NCBI GenBank assembly: GCA_001598975.1 | Contig: BBXU01000858.1 | Coordinates: forward strand, 1 to 36,916 | Origin: Parachlorella kessleri | Taxonomy: Eukaryota > Chlorophyta > Trebouxiophyceae > Chlorellales > Chlorellaceae | DNA: 36,916 bases | Reading direction: 5' to 3' | Part shown: piece by piece, positions 12,001 to 21,764 of the stretch | Numbering within the stretch: position 1 is the stretch's first letter | Layout: the number at the start of each line of letters is the position of its first letter | Made by a program: the position numbers and the translations under genes | Notes under the pieces: generated by a model | What the model was told of the DNA's origin: nothing | Database searches by the model: none | The model's input: the letters and a program-made list of their open reading frames with translations, nothing else

Positions 12001-14039
12001 GTCAAGGGCGGCCGCGTGCTGGACGCTCTGTCCTCCTGCCGGACGGTGGCCTTTGACAAGACCGGCACCCTCACCACCGGCTCCCTGGTCTGCTCCGCCC
12101 TGCTGCCGCTCCAAGCGAAAGGCCCCCCAGCAGGCAGCGCAGCAGGGGGCAGCAGCAGCAGCAGCGGCAACAATGGTAGCAGCAGCAGCGGCAGCGGTGG
12201 CTTGCAGCATGTGCAGCAGCAGGCAGGGCGGCAGCAGGCGCTGCGTGCGGCCATGGCGCTGTCCCAGCGGAGCACGCACCCTGTGTCCGAGGCGGTGGTG
12301 CTGATGGGCGAGAGGGAAGGCCTGGACAGTGGCAGCTGCCACGTGTCGGACTTTCGGCTGGTGGCCGGGGGCGGGGTGGAGGGCACTGTCAGCGGCGGCA
12401 GCGGTTCTTGGAGTGGCAGCAGCAGCAGCGAAGGCAGCAAGCCGCCGAGTAGTAATGCAAATGGCAGCAACGAGATGGCGAGCAGCAGCAGTGGTGGTGT
12501 GGCCCAGGGAGGGGCTGGGCACCACTGCTGGTTTGGTGCAGTTGACTACGTGGAGGCTCGGCTCACTGTCGAGGAGCGTACAGCAGTGCAGCGGCTGATG
12601 TCGGCGCCTGGCCAAGCCAGCACCAGTGTCTTGTCGGTGCTTGTTATGGAGCCGGCAGAGGTTGTGGCAGATGGTGCAAGCAGCAACGGTGGCGGCAGCG
12701 GCAACGGCGGCATGAAATCTGCAGAGAGCAGTCCAGCAGCCAGCAGCGTCAGCGGAGGCCATGGGCATGCCGGCAGTGCCAGCAGCAGCGGTAGCGACAG
12801 TAGCAGCAGCAGTAGCACAGTTGTGGCAGGGCAGCGGTCGGTGTGGCTGTTCAGGTTTGAGGACTCTGTAAGGCAGCAGAGCGCAGATGCCGTGGCGGCG
12901 TTGCAACAGGTAGGAAGCAAACACGCCTGCACTCCTGCATATTCTCACGGGGTTGTTGGAGACTAGGCATCCGTAGAGAAATGAACTTATCTTATGCAAT
13001 TGTGATCTACGTATTGCTCACCTGGCAAGTGCAAGCAGAAGTATTTGTTTAAATCTTACTGCCTTGCTTGCTTATTGACATCTAACATCGTCACATCCCA
13101 TCCTGTTGCAGGGCTCCTGGGCCGGTGCCACCCCCTCCCTGCTGCAGTCAGTTCAAGTCCTGATGCTGACGGGCGACCACCCAGCCAGCGCAGAGCGCAT
13201 CGCGCGCAAACTGGGCATAGGCAGGGTGCATGCCGCGCTGACGCCCGAGCAGAAGCTGGCTAAAGTGACTGCGCTGAAGGAGCAGCAGGGCCCAGGCGGC
13301 GGAGTGATCATGGTGGGCGCTGAGCTATGAGGTCTAACTGAGCAGCATGCGGCAGCCATCACTGTCATGAGGCATGCACGGGCTGTGAGGGGTGCTTTGG
13401 GGTAGCAGGCGCAATTTTGTTGGCATGCACTTCTGCCAGTCGTGGGGACACAAGAGGCTTATATGGCAGGCAAGGCTGCTTAGCCGGCCTGCTGTCATGT
13501 GCTGTTAGGCCACGCGCCGTTGATGAGCAGTACTGGCCTAGCCTGTGCAGGTGGGTGATGGCATCAACGATGCGCCAGCGCTGGCAACTGCCGATGTGGG
13601 CATCGCGATTGCGTCCACCGCCACTGCCGCCGCCTCTGCTGCCGCCGACGCCATAGTCCTCAACAGCAGCGGCATTGCGGCGGTGCCCTTCCTGCTGATG
13701 GTAGCCAGGGATACACAGGCAGTCATCCGCCAGAACCTGGCCCTTGCTGCTGCCTCCATCATCGCACTGGTGATCCCAACCGTGCTGGGGGCGGTGCCGC
13801 TGTGGCTGGCGGTGTTTATCCACGAGGGGTCCACACTGCTGGTGGCGCTCAACTCGCTGCGGCCGCTGCGCCATGCTGCGCGCTTTGCGGGCGTAGCAGG
13901 CTTGGCAGCCAGCAGCAGCGGTAGCGAACTGCAACGAGAAGCAGGCTCTGCCGTTGATGGTAGTGATCGGCAGGGACTTGGCCCAGGGGAAGAGTCTCTT
14001 GGCCGGGCAGCAGCTGTTGTGACCTCGCCAGCTGTGTAG
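9022..14039 (+). CDS. HMA1: HMA1-like heavy-metal P1B-type ATPase, 8 exons
   Basis: Exons: 9022-9726, 10190-10414, 10753-10959, 11235-11369, 11612-11718, 11991-12909, 13148-13312 (possibly from 13112), 13551-14039; 983 aa (995 with the longer exon 7). It should be a membrane pump moving metal ions at the expense of ATP. Visible marks: Ser/Thr/Arg-rich N terminus like a plastid transit peptide; His-rich stretch at 99-120 (SHSHSHSQGS, then GHGHDHSEHEH); actuator TGES at 330-333; ion-binding SPC at 439-441; phosphorylation site DKTGT at 482-486; HP motif STHP at 554-557; hinge TGD at 774-776 and GDGINDAP at 823-830; HEGSTLLVALNSLR near the end. SPC instead of CPC, the His-rich head and the HEG-LNS-R ending are those of plant HMA1, a chloroplast-envelope Cu/Zn (also Cd/Co/Ca) pump. 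Unusual are the long Ser/Gly/Asn-rich insertions in the nucleotide-binding domain, all within the 919-base exon 6. Metal specificity is inferred. Confidence 0.93.
10483..10567 (+). repeat. Two-copy tandem duplication in HMA1-like intron 2
   Basis: A unit of about 43 bases beginning ttggtgcacagggcgactg is repeated head to tail (10483-10525 and 10526-10567). The copies differ by only a few bases near cagg/ccg before atcgtcaggg. It lies wholly inside the intron between exons 2 and 3. Confidence 0.9.
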
Positions 14040-14615
14040 TGGTTGCTTGGAAGGTTTTCCTTCCTGGCTGGCTTAGGTTGCAATTGAGTTGCCATGTGGT
14101 TCAGGGTAGAGGCATCCTGCTGTTTCATGAGGTGGTGTTGGTGCTGGTTGAGGATGCCAAGGTTTCTATTGTCGAGCAGCTGAGAGATATTTGTTGCATC
14201 CCAGGTTGCGAGCTGAGAAGATAACGTGCCGGGGGGGCTCCCTGACATGCACTTGTGGTGTTGGTAGTTGGTAAGGATGGTAATATTTGAGAATGGCTTG
14301 CCCTCTTCATGCGCTGTGCAAGTGAACAGCGTCCAGAGTAGTGAGAGTTGCTGTTGTGAGGGTGACATATGCTGGCATCGAAGACACCCGAATTTGAGGT
14401 GATCTGGAGTGCATGGCCAGTACTTTTCCCTGGAAATAGCCCTTGATGCTCTTTGAATACTTGCAGTTGCCGCCAGCGCCTACTCGCTCAGGCGCGTGCA
14501 AGCCAATCACTGACGCGTGAAACAACATGCTTGCACCCTTACCACCATTTACCTTTATCCTCGGTAGCAACCGTACCCTCGTTACTTCCAGGTTTACTAG
14601 ACCTGGCCTGCTTCC
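14040..14615. other. Spacer: 3' end of HMA1-like gene and methyltransferase promoter
   Basis: There is no coding evidence. It follows the HMA1-like stop and precedes the methyltransferase start on the same strand, so it should hold a 3' UTR, a terminator and a promoter. No repeats were noticed. Confidence 0.5.
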
Positions 14616-15810
14616 ATGACGTTTGGAGTGCACTCTCGCCTCTTCCAGGCCCAGTCCTCAGCGTATGCATCTTTCCGACCCTCTTACCAGGAAGTCCTCT
14701 ATGAAGCAATCTTTAAGTTCAGCACCAACGCTGAGAGAGGCTTAGCCCTTGATGTGGGCACAGGTGCGGTTAGTTCAACACATACCATGGGACGCTCTAG
14801 CAGCGAAAAGACGTGCTTGCATCGACTCACCGCCCATGTACTTCAGGCACTGGGCAAGTGGCAGCTCGGCTGGCACAGAGTTTTGAGAAGGTGGTGGCCG
14901 TGGACCCCAGCGAGTCGCAGATCAAGCACGCAGTGCAGCTGCCCAACGTGGAGTACCTTCTGGGCCCTGGGGAGCACCTGCCCCAGCTGGCAGCAGGCAG
15001 CGTGGACCTGGCTACAGCAGCACAGTGCCTCCACTGGTGAGCCAGGGGGCTGCCTTGCCTGCCTATCCCCCCACCCGCTGGCCTGACCAGCTGCCAACCG
15101 GCTTTCTTGCTGCGCTGGGCATGGCATTTTGACGGTAGTTGAGCATGAATCGCTCCTTGACTCTGTGGCAGCATGTGCTGCTGTTCAGGCTTCACATACG
15201 GAGCTTCTACAGGGAGATGCGGCGGGTGCTGCGGCCCACAGGGACGCTGGCGGTGTGGGGCTACGGCCTGTCGGAGTTTCCTCCCCAGCAGACAGCAGCC
15301 AATGTCCTGCTGCAAGACCTGTACGAAGGCCAGCTGGGTCCCTATTGGGACTCCAAGCGGGTGCTAGTCGAGCAGCACTATTCCAACATGGAGCCTACAC
15401 AAGACGAGTTCAGGGTGGTGGAGAGGAGGGAGCTGGTGATGGAACTCAAAATGACGCTTGACCACCTGGTAAGACATGGCCATGCATTCTTCATGTTTCT
15501 CTGGCCTGGTCGTAATTGTTCATTTACTGATTCCCGTCTTCACTAGGAAATCTATTTTTCCCTTTCGTCCTCCGAACATGCGCAACTCCCTGTCCCGCAG
15601 GTGGGCTACCTGACCTCTTGGTCCGCCTACCAGACGTACTTGGCCACTCACCCAGACAGAGCAGACCCCCTGGTGGCCTTCAGAGACCAGCTGAAGCAGG
15701 TGCTGTTGTCCGACGGCACGGACCTCGATAAGATCGATGTTCGGTGGCCTATCTTCTTGATCCTCGCCAAGGAGCCAGTCCCGCTGGCCGGCACGGCTGC
15801 AGATACCTGA
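14616..15810 (+). CDS. SAM-dependent methyltransferase (Methyltransf_11-like), 4 exons
   Basis: Exons: 14616-14763, 14847-15036, 15189-15468, 15601-15810; 275 aa. The Rossmann-type SAM-binding fold is complete: motif I LDVGTGTGQ at 45-53, the acidic end of strand 2 at VVAVDPS (D69), a motif IV region at DLATAAQCLHW (ends at W113), and the post-motif FYREMRRVLRPTGTLAVWGY. The N-terminal AYASFRPSYQEVLYEAI and the C-terminal HLVGYLTSWSAYQTYL are typical of the small eukaryotic family around yeast Tmt1/Crg1 and related plant proteins, which methylate small carboxylated or lipophilic compounds. The substrate here is unknown. Exon junctions fall in phases 1, 2 and 0 and restore the conserved Gly (50) and Trp (113) exactly, which supports the model. 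No targeting signal is evident. It follows the HMA1-like gene on the same strand by 576 bases, with no sign of functional linkage. Confidence 0.9.
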
Positions 15811-15877
15811 AGGGATGACGGGGGTGACATGCACATGGGTGCTGCATGTGTGCCGCATCCTGTCTGCTGTGCGGAGC

Positions 15878-15976
15878 GGCCTTGGTTAGAGGCTTACACT
15901 GTGCTAATACAGTGAACGACCTTCGTACTGGCCTTGGTTGGAGGGCTTACACTGTGCGAATGCAGTGAACGACCTT
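15878..15976 (+). repeat. Two-copy tandem repeat, 52-base period
   Basis: The units start ggccttggtt at 15878 and 15930 and share gcttacactgtgc, aat, cagtgaacgacctt with a few substitutions. The second copy ends at about 15976. The unit contains a short inverted pair (cactgtgc / gcagtg). It lies just past the methyltransferase stop, probably in or next to the 3' UTR. Confidence 0.85.
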
Positions 15977-16420
15977 ACTGTGGTAGCTACCACCATTCCT
16001 TACTAGTTCAGCAAGGTTGCCAACCAAATTCAGAAGTTGTGAAGATCTCCGCAGAGACGAGCACCGCGTATGCAACCCTTGTATCTTTTCTGGTGGCAAA
16101 CTGCACATTTATAAAAAAAGTAGCTTATAGCTACAATGGCAGCACACGTAGTGTGTCGTCCATTGCGTGTATAACAGCAGCTTGATACACATATTCAGAT
16201 GCTGTTCTATTATAGTGTTGTGTCAGCAGTCCCGCTGTTCATGGCATTAGCCCAGGGTCATCCATCATGGATGTGCTAGGTGGCTTCTTATGGCAGGTGG
16301 TTCCCTGGTGCATTCTAGAAGGACGCTTACTGCGATGTGTGCTACAGTGGCCACTGTTGATAGTACTACAAACTAGTACCGAGACTACTAGTAGTCTGAT
16401 ATATATTTGGAGGACTACCA

Positions 16421-16474
16421 CCATGCCCTGCTTAAATATAGCATATTTAATTTATTTTATTTAGCAGGGCATGG
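16421..16474. repeat. Foldback with 11-bp perfect arms and AT-rich loop
   Basis: The left arm ccatgccctgc (16421-16431) is an exact inverted copy of gcagggcatgg (16464-16474). The pairing nearly continues inward (ttaaata against tattta). The loop is almost pure A/T and holds its own small inverted pair (taaatat / atattta). It is about 200 bases upstream of the next gene's ATG. Confidence 0.85.
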
Positions 16475-16676
16475 TTGGCCTACACGAGCCAGCATTGCTG
16501 GCAGCAAGTGAAGGCCCAGAGCTGTGCCCAACATATCTGCTGCTTTCCTCAAGTGAGAAATTGTTGCTGCATGGCTAAGCCATGCCCGAGGCAATTCCCG
16601 CCCAAATCTCCCTCGCTTGCCCACCGGGAGGCCGCATGCGCAACCCCGTGCTCATTCCACGTCTGTGCTTTTCAAC

Positions 16677-19600
16677 ATGGACTGGCTTTCAATGCCACAG
16701 CAGCAGCCTGCCAGAAGTGAGCAGCCTTTAACACCTGCCACGGCTGCCAACGGTGCCACAAGGTGGGCGCAACCTAGGAGGCCTGCTGGGCCCCTGGCAG
16801 CCTTGCCGCCCTTACCCCAGCGTCTTCAAGGCTGCGAGCGTGGGCGGGGTTGTATCGGAGAGCCGCTGGTGCAGACACCAACGCGCAGACCCGCAGGACT
16901 GTTCTGAAGCCCCTCCTCAGAACTGGCCTATACCTCCAACCTTTGCTTTGTGCTGCCTTGCTGGTGCAGCTGGGCGGGTTTCGCCCCGCACTTGAACCCA
17001 GCTATGACCACCCCACCCAGCACAGCAGTGGCTGTTGTCTGTGGGGACAAGGACGGCACCTATGATATCAACGTCAACAAGGTTGCCATCTTGCCCGAGC
17101 ACATGCATCTTGCGACAACTGCTGCTGGATCGTGCCCTGCATCAGCTCAAGTGATGGGCATGCTGGGCTAGTCCCTGCACTGTGACCTGTGCCAACAGCG
17201 GCCCTCTTAATTGGCATGGCGTCACGTTTCCTGCATGCACTGGGCCCACAGGCGTCGGGTACTTATGCGCCCATGCAGGTCTTCTGCAACTGCACCGAGT
17301 GTGTGGGCAACCCTGAACCTTCGCGCTTCTTCAGCTTGTCAGCCTTTGAGATACATGGGGGCCGCCAGGCTGCAAAGCAGGTGTGGGCCACGGTTGAAAC
17401 CTGGACCATGGAAGGCAGCAGTCCATGCATGCATGCCTGCCTTGTTGCCTGGAAGTCATGTGATGCTTTTTCGCAACGTGATGCTCCAAGATGCATGAGG
17501 AAGGCAGACCCTACTGCATGTGCGCTCCTCATCTCTGGACTCTGGGTAGTTATTGCTTATAGCATCCCTGACATTGTTAAGTAATGAAGAAAGGGTGGCG
17601 CGCACCTTCTTAGCGGGAGCACTAGCTTGGTGCCTGCTCATTCGAACACCTCAAGTTGAGCACCTTCTGGCCCCATACCCCCTTGCAGCCCAAGCGCTCC
17701 ATAAAAATCAAGGAGGGCGGCACCACCCTGCTGCGCTGGCTGGAGCTGCACCTCCCGCCCAAGCCCAAGCGTAGGAGGTGAGCCCGGCAGGATGGCCGCG
17801 GCATCAGAGCGGTGAGATGAATGTCCAGCAGCCCTTCCTGTAGACTTCCCAGCGGACATAGAGAAGAACCTCTCAAGCAGCAACAACAATGCACAAGCCT
17901 GCGCAGCGGCGTGTGGAATCGGCAAATGTTTGGCAATAGCTATACATCCAGCGTGCTATGCGGCCTCCCCACGACAATCTTGGTAGTCTTTGACTGCCCA
18001 AACCAAATGGATCTCTCTGGAACGCCTGTAACTGGCGCTCAAGGCTGGCAGTGGGGCTCCAGTGCATGATACAAACCCATCCCCTCTGCTGTTGCTGCAG
18101 CCCTCTGCCTGGGAAGGCAGCCCAGCCGGCCACAGAGGTTGCCCCTGAGGCGGAGCACCTCCACGCCTTCCCAGACTTGGACCTGCTGGCTGCAGCTGCA
18201 GAGGAGCTGCCACCCGCGGCTGTGCCAGGCACCGGCGGTGGTGTAGCAGGCGCCGGCAGCGGAGCGCGGCTGCCGCGCACAAGGCCAGTGTCAGAGCTGC
18301 AGGGAGAGGCGGCCCCTGGTGAGCGCCAATACTGGGAGAGGTATTGGTTGGGTGAGCTATGAGGGCTGCCGGTGGCACAGCAGGGCAGCACAGCTTGACC
18401 AAGAAGCAGCTGGCCAATACTGGCAGTGAGACGTGCAGTCCTGGAAGGCCACTTTACTTTTAGAAGGGGACTCTAACCACCTTATTTGAAACTGTTACAG
18501 TACTGCAGGAGCTTCCATGTGGCCTGTACTTGCAACTGTGCAGTGTGAGCAGCACTTGAACTCCGCGCTGCTGCAGGACCTGAGGCGAGTGGGGCCTCGC
18601 CCATCCCACTCAAACACCCGCAGAAGCAGAAGCAGAGCCGCCAGCACAAGCGGCGTTTTGCCAAGGCTGTGCGGAGGGCTGGAGAGGGTACCACAACCGA
18701 AGAGGAGGAGGAGGAGGAGGAGGAGGAGGCTGACTGGGACAGCTCCTCAGAGGAAAGCGAGGAAACGGCAGATGAAGAAGCAGCAACAGCGGGAGGGAGC
18801 CAGTCTGGGGAGGGTCTGAGCGGGAGTGAGGGTGGCAGATGGGGAGATGGTGAGGAGGATCAGGCGCATGGCGCCGGTGCATGGGCGGGAGCGGCTCAGC
18901 GTGGTCAGCAGCAAGGGCGCAAGCGGGTGCGGCACCACGCGGCCCTGGGGCCCAAGGCCAGGGCGGCAGGGCAGCGGGTCCAGGAGCAGGGGCAGCAGCA
19001 ACAAGGGCAGCATCGACGGCACAAGCTGTCGCGGCACAGCTCTGGGTGGGAGCCCCCAAGTGGTGAGTGGGAGCGGCAGGCCCGATTGCGCAACCCTGTG
19101 GCTCCGGCTGGACCTGCGATGGACACAGCACAAGGATATGGCTGGGAGGCAGGAGCGGAGGACCAGCAATTGGATGTGGCAGCGTTCCTGGCAGCTGGCG
19201 AGATCCCTCCAACAGAGCCAGCTCCCACAGCACAGGCGGGCACTTCTGGGGAGCGACTGAGGGATGCCGCAGCCTTCCAGGCAAGGCTGGAGGCGTTAGT
19301 GCGCCAGCAGCAGGAGTGGCAGCAACGGCAGCGACTGCAGCAGCTCCTGCAACGGCTGCAGCAGTTGGGAGGAGGGGCCCAGGGTTCGGGGGAGATGCTT
19401 TCGCGGGATGATGCGACCGCAGGGCCGCCTTTCCTTCGCCCAGCTGCACACCAGCAGCTGCAGCAGCTGCTTGGGCAGCAGGTGGATGCTGCTGCTTCCG
19501 AGGCAGTGCCTTGCCTGAGAGCGCTGCCAGTCCTTAAGCAGGAGGCAGAGCAGGATGGCGCTCACCCAGCGGCAGGTGACGGCCAGGGTGACACAGCAGT

Positions 19601-20547
19601 GGGTGCAGCGGGGAATGCACCAGCAGTGCTGCAGCCGCCGGCTGGGCAGGGAGGAGAGAGGTGCTTGCTAGAGTCCATTGCAATGATCCAGGTAGGTGCT
19701 GAGGCGCTTGCTCGGCTGTGCGGACACGATCGGGCCAGAGGGACCTCCTCCTGTAGAAAGGCAGGTCTCTGAAGTTCTATGAAGTTGCAAGCATCCTTGC
19801 TACAACTTTGGTGGGGCCTTGAGGAGACCACCTCCAAGCTTGGAAGATGTGCTTTGGGAGCGTGGTGGCTGCTTCCCTGCATCTATTGATACGCCCGGTG
19901 GATCCCCCTGTACTGTGAGGCTCAGCGCTCTCTTTGAGACCTACCGGCTTATACCGCTACCCACCCAGACCGTGCGCACCGTTCACACGCTGTGCAGGAT
20001 GGGTCACGGCTGGTGGGAGCCGACCTTCGGCTACACTGGATGGACCCCGGCCTGCGCGGCGCCATGCCGCTGCTGAGACATGCACACCAGGTGGGAGCTG
20101 GTCGCCGAGCGTCCTGCTTGGCAGCCCCTGCATGGCTGCTGATGTGCTGGTTTGACCGCTAAAGCAACGCTCTGGCTACCAAGTGGTTGCGCTGCCAGGT
20201 AAGATATGCAGTGGCACGCTGGGTACGCCCTTGCACTCCCGCTCCGCGCCATCCTATGTCGGGCAACATGGACATGAATTACAGTGGGCAGGGCTTGCTT
20301 TGAACACACCCCATGAGCCTGCTTGCTTGACAGTGTGAGCTTTACACTGACACCACCACTTAACTGCCTCCTGTTGTCCCCCTGCCACCAGGTGGCCTCC
20401 CAGTGTGGGCTGCGAGTGGACAGACTCTACCTTGCCGGCCCAACAGTAGAGCTGGGCGTGCCAGTGCAGCTTAGGTTGATGCACGCTGGGGAGGTGCCAT
20501 CTCCTGACCTTCATGAGGACATTATGACCTTCGTGGATAGGCTGTGA
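16677..20547 (+). CDS. Putative nuclear regulator with Cys-rich SAND/TDBD-like module, 8 exons
   Basis: Exons: 16677-16762, 16970-17081, 17279-17380, 17689-17777, 18101-18318, 18577-19691, 19998-20090, 20392-20547; 656 aa, all phases consistent. Residues about 49-129 form a module with VVCGDKDGTYDI, then C69-x-C71-x2-C74, FSLSAFEIHGG (89-94 region) and, after K100, a basic stretch PKRSIKIKEGG leading to TLLRWLELHLPPKPKRR. This order resembles SAND-like/TDBD-type domains (Cys cluster, FE-x-H-x-G, then K-SI) seen in plant and algal nuclear proteins; I am fairly but not fully sure of that family. Next come a basic nuclear-localisation-like run (about 213-233, KHPQKQKQSRQHKRRFAKAV), a run of ten Glu, acidic Ser/Glu stretches and a Gln-rich probable coiled coil. 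The closing exons (DLRLHWMDPGLRGAMP and RVDRLYLAG) are not recognised. The donor after K66 (gttgcc) is weak, so exon 2's end is the least certain junction. A DNA-binding or chromatin role is inference. Confidence 0.72.
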
Positions 20548-20822
20548 CCCGCCTAGGCGCAGTTGGATACAGCAATGTCAGAGCTGTGTTGGAAAGGGCC
20601 TGCTTTTGCCAGGCTGGCCCTGCTGTGACTGCACAGTTGTCAGCCTCCTAGGCTGCAGACCGGCAAGGTCCTTGCCAGATAGGGCCGGGCTAAATTGGTT
20701 GTTGGTAGAGGCAGGCAATATGAATATAGGAGATGTACGGGTGCTTTTCTGACAGTGTTACTGGTTGAGTGTGCTTGCTCTCAACTCAATAGAAGCGAGG
20801 CGAGCTGAGGTAGGGGGAAGGT

Positions 20823-20827
20823 TGTAA
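20823..20827 (+). terminator. Candidate TGTAA polyadenylation signal
   Basis: A TGTAA lies 276 bases past the stop at 20547. TGTAA is the usual poly(A) signal of green algae. It is a single short word, so chance occurrence is quite possible. Confidence 0.3.
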
Positions 20828-20902
20828 TTGCACGTAGAGCGTTATTTGCTATTGGTGGCAGTTCAATGCAAGGAGAAAGGAGATGCAATTGTACTGTACT
20901 GA

Positions 20903-20977
20903 CATGGCTGGCTTGGGTCAAGGCCACGGTAAAGCCACCATCACCAACTAGTCTTGACGCGTGACCCAAGCCCCATG
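20903..20977. repeat. Inverted repeat, 16-18 base arms
   Basis: catggctggcttgggtca (20903-20920) pairs with tgacccaagccccatg (20962-20977), leaving only a two-base bulge. The spacer is about 41 bases. It sits between two convergent genes. Confidence 0.8.
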
Positions 20978-21764
20978 TGAATCTTTGCGTTGAGAAGCTG
21001 CATTGGCTAGCCTGCCCAGTCGTGCGAGGAACGGTGTATATGTCACAGACGTAGAGAGGACCGTCAGTAAAAACGGGACAGGAATGGCCCAGAAGTTCTC
21101 AAGACATACAGTACTGGCACCCACAAAATCCTCGAAAGGTAATGGACTCAGCAGCTGGGTCAAAGTGCAGCTAGAACCCACCACACCCCTCCGCAGCTTG
21201 CCTGGCACATGCGCGCCGGTACACACTGCAATTTCTTGTTGGATTTCCTATGCAGTAAAAGCACAGCAATAGAATTCATAGCGAACCAAGAGCGATGTCA
21301 AACTGCCGTAGGGAATATCAGATACGGAGGCTGGCTGTGGCCATGCATGCAGCGGGCGTTCACTTCTGAGCTATCTTATCAAGGCATAAGATAGTGCACG
21401 CCTGGTGCCCTTGCTGCGCCTGCCATGCAGAAGGACACCACCGCAGGCAGAAAAATCACCTAGCAAAGGCACAACCCGCGCCAGTCGCCGGGCTGTGGAA
21501 CCGCCCCGAGCAGGGACAGAAAGGGGCGATGCAGTACAGTGACCCCCTGGCGCCCCAGAAAATGCTGCACCGCCCCTCCCCATGACACCCCAGAGCAGTA
21601 AGCACAGAACTGCCAGCACAAACCAAGTGAAAGCCAAGCCCCAACCAAAAAGAGGTTCACACACCCTACCAACACCTCGCTAAACCAAAGGTAGACAAGC
21701 ATTCTGGCTAACCATCAACAACCAAGCTGACGCACACATAGCCCTACAATCTATGCTGGAGCGG

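Larger units (their letters stand above)
15811..16676. other. Spacer with repeats and AT-rich hairpins
   Basis: There are no exons here. It contains a two-copy tandem repeat (15878-15976), a 14-base palindrome gactactagtagtc (16383-16396) and a strong AT-looped foldback (16421-16474). It is more AT-rich than the flanking genes. It should include the methyltransferase 3' UTR and the promoter of the next gene. Confidence 0.6.
20548..21764. other. Convergent-gene spacer
   Basis: This lies between the 3' ends of two genes facing each other. No exon can be supported. TGTAA at 20823-20827 is a plausible polyadenylation signal for the upstream (+) gene. An inverted repeat is present at 20903-20977. 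Confidence 0.5.

Noticed and set aside
12130..12860. CAG/AGC-rich runs as a possible microsatellite array
   Set aside because: They are interrupted, mixed Ser/Gly/Gln codons inside a coding exon, not a pure repeat array; no CRISPR-like spacing.
11782..12999. A 405-codon open frame on - across the HMA1-like exon 6
   Set aside because: Antisense of Ser/Gly-rich coding sequence; the + strand carries DKTGT and other ATPase motifs in phase with seven other exons.
18610..19449. A 279-codon open frame on the - strand opposite the regulator gene
   Set aside because: It is the antisense shadow of the GC-rich, repetitive exon 18577-19691; its Pro/Ala/Leu translation reflects the complement of Glu/Gln/Gly codons.
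20155..20203. A possible extra small exon of the regulator gene (ends in a strong donor, ccag|gtaaga)
   Set aside because: Its phase does not fit between the exons at 19998-20090 and 20392-20547; including it would break the frame.
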